Source: Staphylococcus petrasii (lineage in GTDB: Bacteria; Bacillota; Bacilli; Staphylococcales; Staphylococcaceae). From it: a stretch of DNA of 61,602 nt. The stretch's first letter is position 1. Each line of letters starts with the position of its first letter. Shown here piece after piece: positions 22,499-29,444 of this stretch. The stretch spans positions 1 to 61,602 of the forward strand of contig NZ_PPRC01000032.1 of NCBI RefSeq assembly GCF_002902565.1, in the 5' to 3' direction. The translations under genes were made by a program, and so were the position numbers. The notes under the pieces are model-generated. The model searched no databases. It saw only the letters and a list, made by a program, of their open reading frames with translations, and had not been told where the DNA came from.

Positions 22499-22783
22499 TT
22501 ATTCAGCAACTGCGTATACAGAAACTTGTTTTTTGTCGCGACCTTTACGTTCGAAACGAACTACGCCGTCGATTTTAGCGAATAATGTATCATCGCCACC
22601 ACGACCTACATTTTCACCAGGATAAATTTTAGTACCACGTTGACGATATAAGATTGAACCGCCAGTAACGTATTGACCGTCAGCACGTTTAGCACCTAAA
22701 CGTTTTGATTCTGAGTCACGTCCGTTTTTTGTAGAACTTACCCCTTTTTTAGATGCGAAGAATTGTAAGTTTAATTTTAACAT
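22499..22783 (-). CDS. rpmA: 50S ribosomal protein L27 with a cleavable N-terminus
   Basis: A 94-residue L27 that reaches the peptidyl-transferase centre. The first nine residues are MLKLNLQFF, followed by ASKKGVSS. In S. aureus and other Firmicutes this N-terminal extension is cut after the Phe-Phe by the Prp protease, which is encoded just upstream here. I start at the ATG at 22783, which gives that exact N-terminus; the upstream in-frame start at 22798 would overlap prp. Confidence 0.97.
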   Translation of the reverse strand: MLKLNLQFFASKKGVSSTKNGRDSESKRLGAKRADGQYVTGGSILYRQRGTKIYPGENVGRGGDDTLFAKIDGVVRFERKGRDKKQVSVYAVAE

Positions 22784-22794
22784 CGGGATACACC

Positions 22795-23115
22795 TCACTT
22801 GTAATTTAATCTGATATTTTCATTATATTCATCTTCAATAGTTTGTAAAGAAACTAACATCGCTTGAAGGATGAGTTGTGCTTGTTCATTATTCGTATCT
22901 ACACTTCTAATATGAAAATGACCACCGTCATCATCATAATCAATGTCAGGCTTTTCCGAAGTTAAACCTAAGATAGCATTAACGCTACCAAATAACACTG
23001 CTGAAGCACCTGCACAAACAATGTCATGGCCATATTCGCCATGATTAGCATGTCCATCCATTATAACATCTGTTACCTTACCATCTTCATTTATTGAAAC
23101 ATCAACTGTAATCAT
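22795..23115 (-). CDS. prp: Prp, ribosomal-processing cysteine protease
   Basis: A 106-residue protease (formerly YsxB) that removes the N-terminal nine residues of L27. The catalytic pair is visible as His22 ([10 protein letters not shown]) and Cys34 (DIVCAGAS). It lies between rplU and rpmA, five bases after rplU and 11 before rpmA, the invariant order in Firmicutes with extended L27. Being in the same operon as its substrate fits a dedicated processing step. Confidence 0.95.
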   Translation of the reverse strand: MITVDVSINEDGKVTDVIMDGHANHGEYGHDIVCAGASAVLFGSVNAILGLTSEKPDIDYDDDGGHFHIRSVDTNNEQAQLILQAMLVSLQTIEDEYNENIRLNYK

Positions 23116-23120
23116 AAGGA

Positions 23121-23429
23121 TTAAGCGTTGATTTTATCAATAGTTAATTTAGTGTAAGGTTGACGATGTCCTTTTTTACGTTTAGAGTCTTTACGACGTT
23201 TATAAGTGAAAACAGTAATTTTTTTACCGCGTCCTTGTTTATTAACTGTAGCAGTTACAGTAGCACCTTCAACTGTTGGCGCACCAACTTTAACTGAATC
23301 GCCACCTACAAATAAAACTTTATCAAATGTGAATGAATCACCTTCATTAACATCTAATTTTTCAACGAAGATTTCTTGACCTTCTTCTACTTTAATTTGT
23401 TTACCGCCTGTTTCGATAATAGCAAACAT
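23121..23429 (-). CDS. rplU: 50S ribosomal protein L21
   Basis: A 102-residue large-subunit protein starting [14 protein letters not shown]. The conserved C-terminal [21 protein letters not shown] is intact. The ATG at 23429 sits behind GGAGG at the usual distance; the frame's earlier GTG lies inside the ribosome binding site and is not credible. It is the first gene of the rplU-prp-rpmA operon and follows a structured leader. Confidence 0.98.
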   Translation of the reverse strand: MFAIIETGGKQIKVEEGQEIFVEKLDVNEGDSFTFDKVLFVGGDSVKVGAPTVEGATVTATVNKQGRGKKITVFTYKRRKDSKRKKGHRQPYTKLTIDKINA

Positions 23430-23435
23430 ACTTTG

Positions 23436-23535
23436 CACCTCCTATATTATAAGTCACGCCATATACAGGTGACTCGTTAAATAAGTACTTAAACCTGTAT
23501 GCGAGCGGTTGTATGTAGCTATAAAACTACTCAAC
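23436..23535 (-). promoter_or_regulatory. L21-type ribosomal-protein leader
   Basis: About 100 bases between the promoter and rplU with two alternative pairings. ATACAGGT (23463-23470) can pair with ACCTGTAT (23493-23500), while AGTCAC (23452-23457) can pair with GTGACT (23469-23474). The two share bases. An L21 leader is a known Bacillota RNA family; assignment here is by position and structure, not by a covariance search. Confidence 0.6.
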
Positions 23536-23541
23536 TACTGC

Positions 23542-23570
23542 ATCTTACCATTCCTATATCTTACTGTCAA
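23542..23570 (-). promoter_or_regulatory. rplU promoter
   Basis: On the minus strand, TTGACA (23565-23570) and TAAGAT (23542-23547) are 17 bases apart. The -35 box lies inside the 3' end of mreD, so the ribosomal operon has its own promoter despite following mreCD. Confidence 0.8.
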
Positions 23571-24075
23571 TCTTGTTTTGCGTTTTTTTGAAAATTTTAA
23601 TTAAGATTGGATAAAGTATGATGAGTAATATGCTATTAAGTATTATTGTTGGGATTAAACGCAATAATAAGAAATGTACAATATCAAATTGAACAAATCC
23701 AATAATTGTATAAATAAGAGCAACATAAATTTCAAATAATATCACAGCACATATATTGAATATAAATATCATTGTATAATCGCGATAAAAAACTTTGATA
23801 AATTTATCAAAAAGTAATGTTATACCAATATATCCAAACATATACAGTCCATATATACTACCTAAATAAATATCTGTAATAATACCTAGAAATGCGCCAA
23901 GTAATAAAGCAACGCCTAAACCACGATAAATAGTTAATAATAATATGAACATTAGCGTTAAATGTGGCACAAATATTAATTCCACATTCCCTATATGCAT
24001 TGGAATGACTAGGCCAATGACAGTATCTAAATAGAAGAGTACAACGCTAATAATTAAATAAGATATCACTCTCAT
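23554..24075 (-). CDS. mreD: MreD, cell-shape membrane protein
   Basis: A 173-residue protein that is almost entirely hydrophobic, with five or six predicted membrane segments. In rods MreD joins MreC and MreB in elongation; cocci such as staphylococci keep mreC and mreD but lack mreB. It starts two bases after mreC ends. Length and position match staphylococcal MreD. The 3' end contains the rplU promoter. Confidence 0.92.
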   Translation of the reverse strand: MRVISYLIISVVLFYLDTVIGLVIPMHIGNVELIFVPHLTLMFILLLTIYRGLGVALLLGAFLGIITDIYLGSIYGLYMFGYIGITLLFDKFIKVFYRDYTMIFIFNICAVILFEIYVALIYTIIGFVQFDIVHFLLLRLIPTIILNSILLIILYPILIKIFKKTQNKIDSKI

Positions 24076-24077
24076 TA

Positions 24078-24911
24078 TTACTCCCTACTTTCTTCAGGGA
24101 CAGTTTTAGCATCTCTCTTAGCAATATACACATGATTAATTTGAGATAAATTAGCGCCTGTTTTAACTCTTACTTCTTTAGCTAAACCATATTCATCATT
24201 TTCTACCTTCGTAACTTCACCTATGTATAAATCACTTGGTAATTGATCAGCCAATCCACTAGTAACGACCTTATCGCCTTTAGAAATTTTTTCTTTGTTA
24301 TTGATGTTACTAATAATAAGTTCTTGGCTCTTTTTATCAAAGTGATCAATTAAACCAAATACGTTACTTGAGCCATGTTGAATATTAACTGATAATTTAC
24401 CTGTTCTCGTATTAGTAGATATTAAGTCTACTTGTGAAGAAAATTGATTAACTTTAGTTACTCTGCCGATTAATCCATCAGCTGTCATTACAGCCATGTT
24501 ATTTCCTACACCAGCTTTTTTACCCTTATCTATAATTACTGTATTCATCCATTGATCAGGATTACGAGCAATAACGGCTCCTGATATTGCATCATATTTA
24601 GAAACGTCACTCATATGTAATTCTTTCTTCAAGTCTTTATTTTCCGCTTCTAATTTTTCATTCTTAGCTTCTAATTCTTTAATTGTTTTGTTGTCAGTTG
24701 TTTTAGATGAGCTAAAAATATTATTTATTGCTCCAGTCACAAAATTAACGGGATAACTAATAACTCTTTGTCCAAATGAAACAGAATCCCCCACATATTG
24801 CTCCGGAGGTGATTGAGTTTGCGATCGAATGGACAAACCAATCAGTGCAATAAAAACTATAATTGCACAAAAAACAACAATCAACTTGTTATTTTTGAAA
24901 AACTTTTGCAC
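24078..24911 (-). CDS. mreC: MreC, cell-shape protein
   Basis: A 277-residue bitopic protein. One N-terminal membrane helix (about residues 8-27) is followed by a coiled coil (about 70-100; KELEAKNEKLEAENKDLKKEL) and the beta-rich extracellular domain (SGAVIARNPDQWMNTVIIDKG, TADGLIGRVTKV). In staphylococci its role in peptidoglycan synthesis at the septum or side wall is mild. It is co-transcribed with mreD. Confidence 0.93.
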   Translation of the reverse strand: MQKFFKNNKLIVVFCAIIVFIALIGLSIRSQTQSPPEQYVGDSVSFGQRVISYPVNFVTGAINNIFSSSKTTDNKTIKELEAKNEKLEAENKDLKKELHMSDVSKYDAISGAVIARNPDQWMNTVIIDKGKKAGVGNNMAVMTADGLIGRVTKVNQFSSQVDLISTNTRTGKLSVNIQHGSSNVFGLIDHFDKKSQELIISNINNKEKISKGDKVVTSGLADQLPSDLYIGEVTKVENDEYGLAKEVRVKTGANLSQINHVYIAKRDAKTVPEESRE

Positions 24912-25024
24912 TCACAACACCTCTACCAATTGTTATTTAAATTGTCCTTTACTATTTTATATTACTCTATAACCTAAATAAAGCACTAAATACTTCCCTT
25001 TTAAGCTTTCTTCCTATAAATATA

Positions 25025-25098
25025 AAAAAGAGGTTTGATACCTTATGCTTAAAACACCTACAAATCAGTGTATGAAGCACTTCAATTTCAAACCTCAA
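25025..25098 (-). terminator. Terminator downstream of the 43-residue gene
   Basis: GAGGTTTGA (plus strand from 25031) pairs with TCAAACCTC (to 25096) around a long loop that has a smaller hairpin of its own. A T-run follows on the minus strand. Confidence 0.7.
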
Positions 25099-25115
25099 TA
25101 CTCATTATCAAATTA

Positions 25116-25247
25116 TTATTTTTCTTTATCAGTATTTTCCTTTTTTTCATCTTCGCTATAAAGTGTTTCATCTTTTCTCCACTTAGCGAATAAGTTTTGT
25201 GCTTTGGCTTGTTCATTAGCTTGTTTTTCTTTAGATTGTTCTGACAT
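25116..25247 (-). CDS. Small charged protein of 43 residues
   Basis: A short frame starting MSEQSKEKQANEQAKAQNLF and ending EKKENTDKEK. It is strongly charged, with 13 Lys or Arg and 10 Asp or Glu by my count, and no membrane segment. A GGTTGGTG ribosome-binding-like stretch precedes the ATG, and a terminator follows the stop. I do not recognise a function. The clean start, amphipathic composition and own terminator make it likely to be a real gene rather than chance. Confidence 0.65.
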   Translation of the reverse strand: MSEQSKEKQANEQAKAQNLFAKWRKDETLYSEDEKKENTDKEK

Positions 25248-25337
25248 TAATCACACCAACCTTTGTTTTTTATCTATAATAAAACTGTAACGTATTTAAT
25301 TTTTCTTTTCAAATAGTTAAATTATGAGCTCTATCGA

Positions 25338-25808
25338 TTAATAAGCACTAGGTGGCTTAAGCTCAATACTTTGTCCCATGCGATTTAAATCTTGTTCCAT
25401 TTCAATTTCAGTACTATAGACCCTCATTGAATCACTACCAAATTTATAAAGGATAAACTTATCTTCTCTTTGGCCTGCAATATAATTGTCATTGTACCCC
25501 ATTCTTCCAAGACCTGAGACTGCCATAAATTCATTTTTATCAATTAATTTAAATACATTTCTCACTTGACTAGATGGAATATTTTCTAACAAGTCGTTGT
25601 CCTCTAATACATAATGTTTACCATTCGTAGGATATTGATTATCTATTTGATTATAACTCTCACTTACAGGTGCATTACTAGGAGGATGATTCATAGGATT
25701 CCATTCTTGTTCTCTTAGAAAAGGAGCATATTTTAATGCAATATAGACAACACAAATAATGGCTATAATTGCAACAATATTTTTGATAAGACTTAGAATA
25801 AATCGCAT
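25338..25808 (-). CDS. Membrane-anchored protein of 156 residues, DUF4930-like
   Basis: One N-terminal membrane helix (about residues 5-25) is followed by a Pro- and Asn-rich linker (MNHPPSNAPVSES) and a soluble domain (about 60-156; GLGRMGYNDNYIAGQREDKFILYKFG). It resembles a staphylococcal family of unknown function that I recall as DUF4930; that name needs a search. No catalytic motif is visible. It is preceded by GGAGGG and diverges from the 59-residue membrane peptide gene. Confidence 0.75.
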   Translation of the reverse strand: MRFILSLIKNIVAIIAIICVVYIALKYAPFLREQEWNPMNHPPSNAPVSESYNQIDNQYPTNGKHYVLEDNDLLENIPSSQVRNVFKLIDKNEFMAVSGLGRMGYNDNYIAGQREDKFILYKFGSDSMRVYSTEIEMEQDLNRMGQSIELKPPSAY

Positions 25809-25980
25809 TACTTTCCCTCCTATTTGAATCCTAATTATTATAAATAAATCTCAATTATTGTTCATCAGTCTTAGGTACTAGAAGGCCTATTACCTAAAGT
25901 ATGATAGGTTTTTGTGCTAAAATGAATTACAATAATATTATGTTGTAATTGACAAACTTTTTTAAGTGAGGAGTGTGAAT

Positions 25981-26160
25981 ATGCATATTCTTACAATTAT
26001 ATTAATTGCATTATTAATTATCTTATTATTTAAAGTAGGCTTTGCTATTTTAAGATTTCTCATCTCAGCCGCTTTAGTCATTTTATGTCTTTATTTAGGT
26101 TATCAGGGTATTCTTTGGATTCTCGAAAACTTCCAAACACTCTCAGCCTATATTCGATAA
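25981..26160 (+). CDS. Hydrophobic membrane peptide of 59 residues
   Basis: Two closely spaced membrane segments (about residues 3-18 and 22-47; rich in Ile and Leu) with a short polar tail (ENFQTLSAYIR). The ATG at 25981 is seven bases after GAGGAG; a GTG five codons upstream falls within that site and is unlikely. It is on the plus strand, convergent with the next membrane gene and sharing a bidirectional terminator with it. Function unknown. It has no toxin-antitoxin antisense partner that I can see. Confidence 0.7.
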   Translation: MHILTIILIALLIILLFKVGFAILRFLISAALVILCLYLGYQGILWILENFQTLSAYIR

Positions 26161-26165
26161 AATAG

Positions 26166-26217
26166 AAATGCTAGCTATGTATCTAATGTTTAATTTTAGA
26201 CTACTTAGCTAGCATTT
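26166..26217. terminator. Bidirectional terminator with a perfect 12-bp stem
   Basis: AAATGCTAGCTA (26166-26177) is exactly complementary to TAGCTAGCATTT (26206-26217), with a 28-base loop. It lies between two convergent genes. Confidence 0.8.
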
Positions 26218-26219
26218 AT

Positions 26220-26501
26220 TTATTTTTTAAAAGTATGAGTTAAATAATTATAGAGTTTATATGTACCTGCCAAGAGTAATCCCCAAATGATTCCAGTAAC
26301 AATCGCTCCAACTAATAATGTAAAGATATTTACCTTCTGGTGACTAATAAATACTCCTAAAATTGAAAATACTACAAAACCTATGACAGATAACCCTACT
26401 GTTATTAATACTTCTCTAAATTTAATCGTTTGTTGTTTAACATTTAATCTAATTACATAAATAATTGGCAGTAATATACCAATAATTAAAAAGATTGTCA
26501 T
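26220..26501 (-). CDS. Three-helix membrane protein of 93 residues
   Basis: Predicted membrane segments at about residues 2-18, 31-53 and 60-82, with short basic loops (RLNVKQQTIKFRE) and a C-terminal FKK. I recognise no family and see no catalytic motif. It is spaced about 80 bases from radC and is convergent with the 59-residue gene. It is likely a staphylococcal core-genome gene of unknown role. Confidence 0.7.
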   Translation of the reverse strand: MTIFLIIGILLPIIYVIRLNVKQQTIKFREVLITVGLSVIGFVVFSILGVFISHQKVNIFTLLVGAIVTGIIWGLLLAGTYKLYNYLTHTFKK

Positions 26502-26581
26502 AGTACACCTCTTAACCTCTTATTAAAACCTTATTATACAAAAAGTTCATCAGTCATACTATAACGAATTTCAATTAGTTT

Positions 26582-27259
26582 TTATTCAAAATATCCTTCT
26601 TCTACTAAGCTAGTAAATTTTTGGTCCCCAATAATAATATGATCTAATAAATCTATACCGAGAATATGACCGCATTCTTTCAATCTAATAGTCGTTGCAA
26701 TGTCTTCTTTAGATGGTGTTACATCACCAGAGGGATGATTATGTACGACAATAATTGCATTACTAGAAGCTCTAATTGCTGCATTGAAGACTTCTCTAGG
26801 ATGTATCACAGATGAATTCAATGTTCCTTTATAGATGACTTCTTCCTTCATAACAACGTTTTTTGAATTCAAAAATAGTGCTATGAAATGTTCTTGGGTT
26901 AAATCTTTCATTTTGGCCATCATCATATCAGCTACATCTTTAGGAGATTTAATTTTAACTTTTTCATGAGGACTTCTTGTATTCATTCTTTCCCCTAACT
27001 CAAATGCCGCTTTTAACGTAGTTGCTTTATAAGTACCTATTCCTTTTATTTTTACTAAATCATCAATAGACAATTGCTTTAGTTCTTTTAAATTGGGATA
27101 TTTGTTCATAATGTCGTTTGCTATATCAATACTAGAGTAACCTTGTCATCCAGTGTTAATTAAAATTGCGAGTAATTCACTATTAGATAAACTTTTTGCG
27201 CCTTGTTGAATAAGTCGTTCTCTAGGTAATTCACTTGTTGCCATGTCCTTAATTTTCAA
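26582..27259 (-). pseudogene. radC: radC broken by an in-frame TGA
   Basis: A RadC/JAB-domain protein gene of 225 codons, from TTG 27259 (behind AGAAAGG) to 26582. Codon 38 (27146-27148) is TGA, in the stretch ILINTG[13 protein letters not shown]. In other staphylococci this position is Arg (INTGRRGF), so one C-to-T change in CGA would explain it. Reading continues in frame on both sides with no frameshift. The JAB metal motif [14 protein letters not shown] and the helix-hairpin-helix ([14 protein letters not shown]) are intact downstream. The next ATG (27109) has no ribosome binding site. RadC's cellular role is uncertain and it is dispensable in other bacteria. Confidence 0.85.
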
Positions 27260-27272
27260 AAAATCAACCTTT

Positions 27273-27962
27273 CTATAAATAAATTAAAATATAGGGATAG
27301 AAATAACTTGCTAAAAGATAACCAAGAAGAATAAAAGGAATAAATGGAATATTCGAGGATTTCTTTATTAAAATTATGAAGAGTGCTAATGGCGTTGCAG
27401 TTAATAATGCAAATAGAAGAAAGATGCAAAAGAAATTGTAGGGATAAAATAGTGATAGCATGCTTAATAAGAGGATATCACCATAGCCAATTTGATTTGG
27501 CATAATGAAAAAACAAACGTGTAATATTATGGAAAAAATTAAAAAAGTGAAGACATAAATATGCGCTACAAATAGAGAGAGAATGGTTAGTATAACTATG
27601 AGATTCATATTAACGGTCATAGTATCAATATCATAAAGCGCCATAGTTAATAGAAATAAAAATGTGGTCAAAAATAATGGGAAATATATTGTAGCATGAA
27701 AGTAAGTTGAAAATGGAATGATGAGAAAAGCTAAAAGTTCACCTATAAAATAATTAATATTGAGCTTATTGCCACAACAGTTAGACCGCCCTTTTAAGCA
27801 AATAAAACTAATCAAAGGTAAAAGTTCAAACCATTTCAGAGGTCGATGACAATTGTCACACTTGGAACGTAGTTTAAAGTAACTGAAAGAGAGTTTATTA
27901 ATTGAGCTCAGTTGATATAAGTAGCTAAAGAGGACACTACATAAGTATGAAAGTATATACAT
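27273..27962 (-). CDS. comC: ComC, type IV prepilin peptidase
   Basis: A 229-residue polytopic aspartyl protease that processes competence pseudopilins. The N-terminal cysteine-bearing loop (SKCDNCHRPLKWFELLPLISF) is followed by about six membrane segments. Both catalytic aspartates are visible, in YDIDTMTVN and in the GxGD motif IGYGDILLL. The second cysteine pair is CC rather than the usual CxxC. It begins 13 bases upstream of the radC start, so the two are probably co-transcribed. Confidence 0.88.
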   Translation of the reverse strand: MYILSYLCSVLFSYLYQLSSINKLSFSYFKLRSKCDNCHRPLKWFELLPLISFICLKGRSNCCGNKLNINYFIGELLAFLIIPFSTYFHATIYFPLFLTTFLFLLTMALYDIDTMTVNMNLIVILTILSLFVAHIYVFTFLIFSIILHVCFFIMPNQIGYGDILLLSMLSLFYPYNFFCIFLLFALLTATPLALFIILIKKSSNIPFIPFILLGYLLASYFYPYILIYL

Positions 27963-27981
27963 GAAACATCTCCTTTCTCTT

Positions 27982-28009
27982 ATTGTAGCAAAAATTTTGT
28001 AAAAGTAAA
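27982..28009 (-). promoter_or_regulatory. Candidate comC promoter
   Basis: On the minus strand, TTTACT (28004-28009) and TACAAT (27982-27987) are 16 bases apart, with AAAGGAGA just downstream as ribosome binding site. I see no clear ComK box. Confidence 0.55.
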
Positions 28010-28105
28010 CTGTATAATTTTGTTAATATATAGTTTTGTTATAAAATTTCATAAATTCCTTACTTTAAACTTCTAAATTTTAATTTCTGCAAATAAGCAC
28101 AATAA

Positions 28106-28155
28106 AAAACCACTTAATCAACGACTATGTTTGAAATAGTACGTTATTAAGTGGT
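28106..28155 (-). terminator. valS-folC terminator
   Basis: AACCACTTAAT pairs with ATTAAGTGGTT around a long loop, followed on the minus strand by a T-run. Confidence 0.85.
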
Positions 28156-28173
28156 TAATTAGCTTTATGAAAT

Positions 28174-29433
28174 TTAAAATTGTGTTTTAGCTTTCACTTC
28201 ACTAATGAAATATAAACTACCAGTAATTAATAATCCTTCACCTTCATACTGATTAATAAACTCAACATAATCGTCGATGAATTGAATATTATCAGTATTA
28301 ATGCTTTCAGCAAGATCTTCTTTACTAAGCGCTTTAGGGAAATCAAATTCTGTGAAATAAATTGTATTGGCTACTTCCGATAACTTATTTAACATACCTG
28401 AAATTGGTTTACCTTTAATAGCTGAGAATAGAATATCCATTTTAGTGCCGTAATAATTTTTAATAGTATCTATTAAAGCTTCTACACTTTCATTATTGTG
28501 TGCACCATCAATAATAATTAAAGGATTTTCTTTAACTTTTTCAATTCGTCCAGTCCACGTTACGCTTTCAATGGCATCAATCATTTTGTTGAAATCTAAT
28601 TCAATTACATTTTCTTCGTTAAGTTCGATTAATGCAGTAATAGCTAACGCAGCATTTTCTTTTTGATGTTCGCCTAGCATATTTAAGATAATCGTTTCTA
28701 ATTCATAGTCTTTATAGCGATAAGTAAATTCATCATCTTGAGAAACTACTACAATTTCACGATCCAATTCCATAGGCTTAGCATCATTACTTTCAGCTAA
28801 GTCGCGAATATATTTAAGCGCTTCTTCATTTTTAACCGCATAAATTACGGGTGTATTAGGTTTAATAATCGCACCTTTATCTTTAGCGATATCTAAGTAA
28901 GTATTGCCTAAAATATCCGTATGATCTAATCCAATACTTGTTAAAATAGAAAGAATTGGTTTGAATACATTTGTAGAATCATTTTTAATTCCAAGACCAG
29001 CTTCAACTACTACGAAATCGACTGGATGTATTTCTCCAAAGTATAAAAACATCATAGTCGTAATAATTTCAAATTCTGTAGCGCCACCTAATTCTGTTTC
29101 TAGTTCTAATGCCTCACTCACAGGTTTGACACGTTCGACTAATTCAACTATTTCATCATTCGTAATGGGATGACCATTTAAACTTATTCTTTCATTAAAT
29201 GTTTCAATAAATGGTGAAGTAAATGTACCTACTTCATAGCCATTTTCAACAAGAGCGGCTCTTAAATAAGCAACTGTAGAGCCTTTACCATTTGTACCAC
29301 CAACATGAATGCCTCGAATATTTAATTGAGGGTTGTTCAAACGATCTAGCATCCATTCCATTCTCTTCACACCGGGTTTGATACCAAATTTTGTTCGTTC
29401 ATGTATCCAATACAAACTATCTAGGTAATTCAT
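28174..29433 (-). CDS. folC: Folylpolyglutamate/dihydrofolate synthase
   Basis: A 419-residue Mur-ligase-type enzyme that adds glutamate to folates (and in many bacteria to dihydropteroate). The P-loop GTNGKGST is near residue 45. Other family blocks visible are TSIGLDHTDILG and IIDGAHNNESVEALI. Length is standard. It starts 11 bases after valS ends; valS-folC is the usual order in Firmicutes, which places folate polyglutamylation under the valine T-box. Confidence 0.95.
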   Translation of the reverse strand: MNYLDSLYWIHERTKFGIKPGVKRMEWMLDRLNNPQLNIRGIHVGGTNGKGSTVAYLRAALVENGYEVGTFTSPFIETFNERISLNGHPITNDEIVELVERVKPVSEALELETELGGATEFEIITTMMFLYFGEIHPVDFVVVEAGLGIKNDSTNVFKPILSILTSIGLDHTDILGNTYLDIAKDKGAIIKPNTPVIYAVKNEEALKYIRDLAESNDAKPMELDREIVVVSQDDEFTYRYKDYELETIILNMLGEHQKENAALAITALIELNEENVIELDFNKMIDAIESVTWTGRIEKVKENPLIIIDGAHNNESVEALIDTIKNYYGTKMDILFSAIKGKPISGMLNKLSEVANTIYFTEFDFPKALSKEDLAESINTDNIQFIDDYVEFINQYEGEGLLITGSLYFISEVKAKTQF

Positions 29434-29444
29434 TGGCGATTCTC

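Noticed and set aside
27109-27109. The ATG at this position as the true start of radC
   Set aside because: There is no ribosome binding site, and the upstream 50 codons match the RadC N-terminus in frame except for the stop.
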